Shown: one piece after another, positions 16,908 to 18,061 of the stretch | Numbering within the stretch: position 1 is the first letter of the stretch | How the letters are laid out: each line of letters starts with the position of its first letter | DNA from: Bacteroidia bacterium | GTDB lineage: Bacteria; Bacteroidota; Bacteroidia; Chitinophagales; Saprospiraceae | Reading direction: 5' to 3' | Length of the DNA stretch: 18,061 bases | NCBI GenBank assembly: GCA_030432855.1 | Contig: JAUILM010000025.1 | Coordinates: 1-18,061, forward strand | Notes under the pieces: model-generated | What the model was told of the DNA's origin: nothing | Seen by the model: the letters and a program-made list of their open reading frames with translations, nothing else | Databases searched by the model: none | Position numbers and translations under genes: made by a program

Positions 16908-18061
16908 TATATTTTCATTTCCCATCCGGGTTCGTAGGTGCGGCTCCAAAGTTTCTTTGCTTCCTGATCATTAACTATGTGTCCATTGGAAGCATCTGTA
17001 TTGAGAGACCTGCCTACACGCTGAGCAATATTTCCCAATTGCACCAAGAGGGTACTTTTGTGTCCCGATTCTACATCCGCATGCAATGTCTTTCCTCGTA
17101 AAATGCCGTCAAAAAAGTTCTGAATATGCAATGCATCGAGGTGCTCGGCCGGATTCGTGGCATTTCTGGGGTCTACAGTTCTTGTATCTTCTACATGACG
17201 CACTCGCTTCCCACTTAAATCAAATACGGAATAGCTATTGCCGGCTGGTATCAACATACTACCATTGTCGCCATAGAATAGCACACCTACACCAGTACCT
17301 TCCACATCTTTTCCATTGCAGCTTCTTCCTTCCCATACCATAGTCTTTGCTTCCTCAAAATCGAGGCTTATAATCTGAGTGTCCGGTGTTTCCCAATCAT
17401 CATCATATCGGTAGCGTCCTCCATTAGAGCTCACCTTAGTTGGAAAGTCTAATTGCATGCCCCATCGCAATAGATCAATCATATGCGTACCATTGTTTAG
17501 TGCTTCTCCCGTACCCCAATGCCAGTGCCAGTGCCAATTGTAGTGAATCAGATTATCCTTGTATTCTTTCCGTGGTGCAGGTCCCTGCCAAAGTTCCCAA
17601 TCCAACCAATCTGGAGCCGAAGTCACACTTCCCTTTCCAATGGAAGGTCTATTATTAGAGTACCAACCCTTACCATAGTAGACATTGCCAATCACACCTT
17701 CATGTAGCATCTGAATGCCTTCCATCACATGTGGCCAGGATCGACGTTGGTTGCCCATCTGTATGGTCTTATCGTAATGTTTAGCTGCTTCCACCAGTAT
17801 CTCACCTTCTGCGGGATTGTGACTGCAAGGCTTTTCCACATAGACATGTTTACCCGCCTGCATCGCCATGAGAGAAGCCGGAGCATGCCAGTGATCCGGG
17901 GCTGCAATCACTAAAGCATCAATATCATTGCTCTCCAGTGAGACTCTCACATCTTTCATCCCTTGTGCCTGTACATCCTGACGATCCTTTATACTTTCGA
18001 GACATGAAGTAATCGCCCTACTATCCACATCGACGATATGGAGCACATCACAATTGGGTTG
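16907..18061 (-). CDS. Gfo/Idh/MocA-family oxidoreductase, 5' end outside window
   Basis: The frame is open to the window edge. The start is missing, and the GTG at 18046 is internal, since the residues before it (PNCD, then VLHIVDVDSR) already belong to the Rossmann fold. About 380 residues are visible, so probably 50-90 are lost, including the GxGxxG and any Tat signal. Clear family features are VIAAPDHWHAPASLMAMQAG, the EKP catalytic motif in VYVEKPCSHNPAE (encoded near 17835), a helix with GNQRRSWPHVMEG, and NWHWHWHWGTGEALNNGTHM near 17520, typical of the exported dehydrogenase subgroup found in Bacteroidota and Planctomycetes. The C-terminal half forms the mixed alpha/beta domain. The substrate cannot be told from the sequence. 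It overlaps the next oxidoreductase gene by one base, and the two probably act in the same sugar-derivative pathway. Confidence 0.9.
   Translation of the reverse strand, partial: QPNCDVLHIVDVDSRAITSCLESIKDRQDVQAQGMKDVRVSLESNDIDALVIAAPDHWHAPASLMAMQAGKHVYVEKPCSHNPAEGEILVEAAKHYDKTIQMGNQRRSWPHVMEGIQMLHEGVIGNVYYGKGWYSNNRPSIGKGSVTSAPDWLDWELWQGPAPRKEYKDNLIHYNWHWHWHWGTGEALNNGTHMIDLLRWGMQLDFPTKVSSNGGRYRYDDDWETPDTQIISLDFEEAKTMVWEGRSCNGKDVEGTGVGVLFYGDNGSMLIPAGNSYSVFDLSGKRVRHVEDTRTVDPRNATNPAEHLDALHIQNFFDGILRGKTLHADVESGHKSTLLVQLGNIAQRVGRSLNTDASNGHIVNDQEAKKLWSRTYEPGWEMKI

Noticed and set aside
17515..17541. Short CCAGTG tandem repeat giving a HWHWHW run in the oxidoreductase
   Set aside because: The family normally has a W/H-rich segment of the same length here, so it is not an expansion.

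Overview
The window looks like chromosomal DNA of a Bacteroidota bacterium, most likely a marine member of the Cytophagales. The reasons are a type IX secretion (T9SS) C-terminal sorting domain on a phosphoesterase, a PorT-like outer-membrane barrel, a HisKA_2 sensor kinase with periplasmic TPRs, a short Bacteroidota-type Crp/Fnr regulator, a CE15-like esterase, and starts that mostly lack Shine-Dalgarno sites. There are no rRNA or tRNA genes, no CRISPR array and no recognisable transposase. The species cannot be named from the sequence alone.

Layout. 1-610: 3' end of a protein resembling the N-terminal half of Bacteroidota TlpA-type redoxins, ending without a thioredoxin fold. 706-1950: secreted glucuronoyl-esterase-like hydrolase, overlapping tail-to-tail with 1940-3109, a membrane fatty-acid/sterol hydroxylase that carries a second, secreted-looking domain. 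3221-4631: lipoprotein and Crp/Fnr regulator. 4632-5293: a 660-base gap with structured, repeat-like DNA. 5294-6174: arfB and a CoxG-like gene, stop and start overlapping. 6477-7160: outer-membrane barrel. 7347-10661: a 1104-residue TraB/GumN protein, clearly AT-rich, abutting the convergent T9SS phosphoesterase at 10663-11790. 11866-15254: TPR histidine kinase followed 5 bases later by mqo (malate:quinone oxidoreductase). 15255-15965: a dense island of repeats. 15966-18061: two overlapping Gfo/Idh/MocA-type oxidoreductase genes, the upstream one cut by the window edge.

The most unusual part is the repeat island between the convergent mqo and oxidoreductase genes. It starts 14 bases after the mqo stop. 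It has four perfect 44-bp tandem units, two diverged single copies of the same hairpin, four copies of an AAACGGAGACG box with an AT-rich tail, and tracts of a loose CCNGGNA heptamer that join the boxes. The hairpin arms differ between copies, yet pairing is largely kept, and several pairs are G-U that form only in RNA read in the mqo direction. This suggests a structured RNA element or mobile extragenic repeat. Its function is unknown and the genome-wide distribution was not examined.

Functional links are modest. The two Gfo/Idh/MocA genes, arfB/coxG, and kinase/mqo look like small co-transcribed units. The other genes are mostly single, with many encoding exported proteins.
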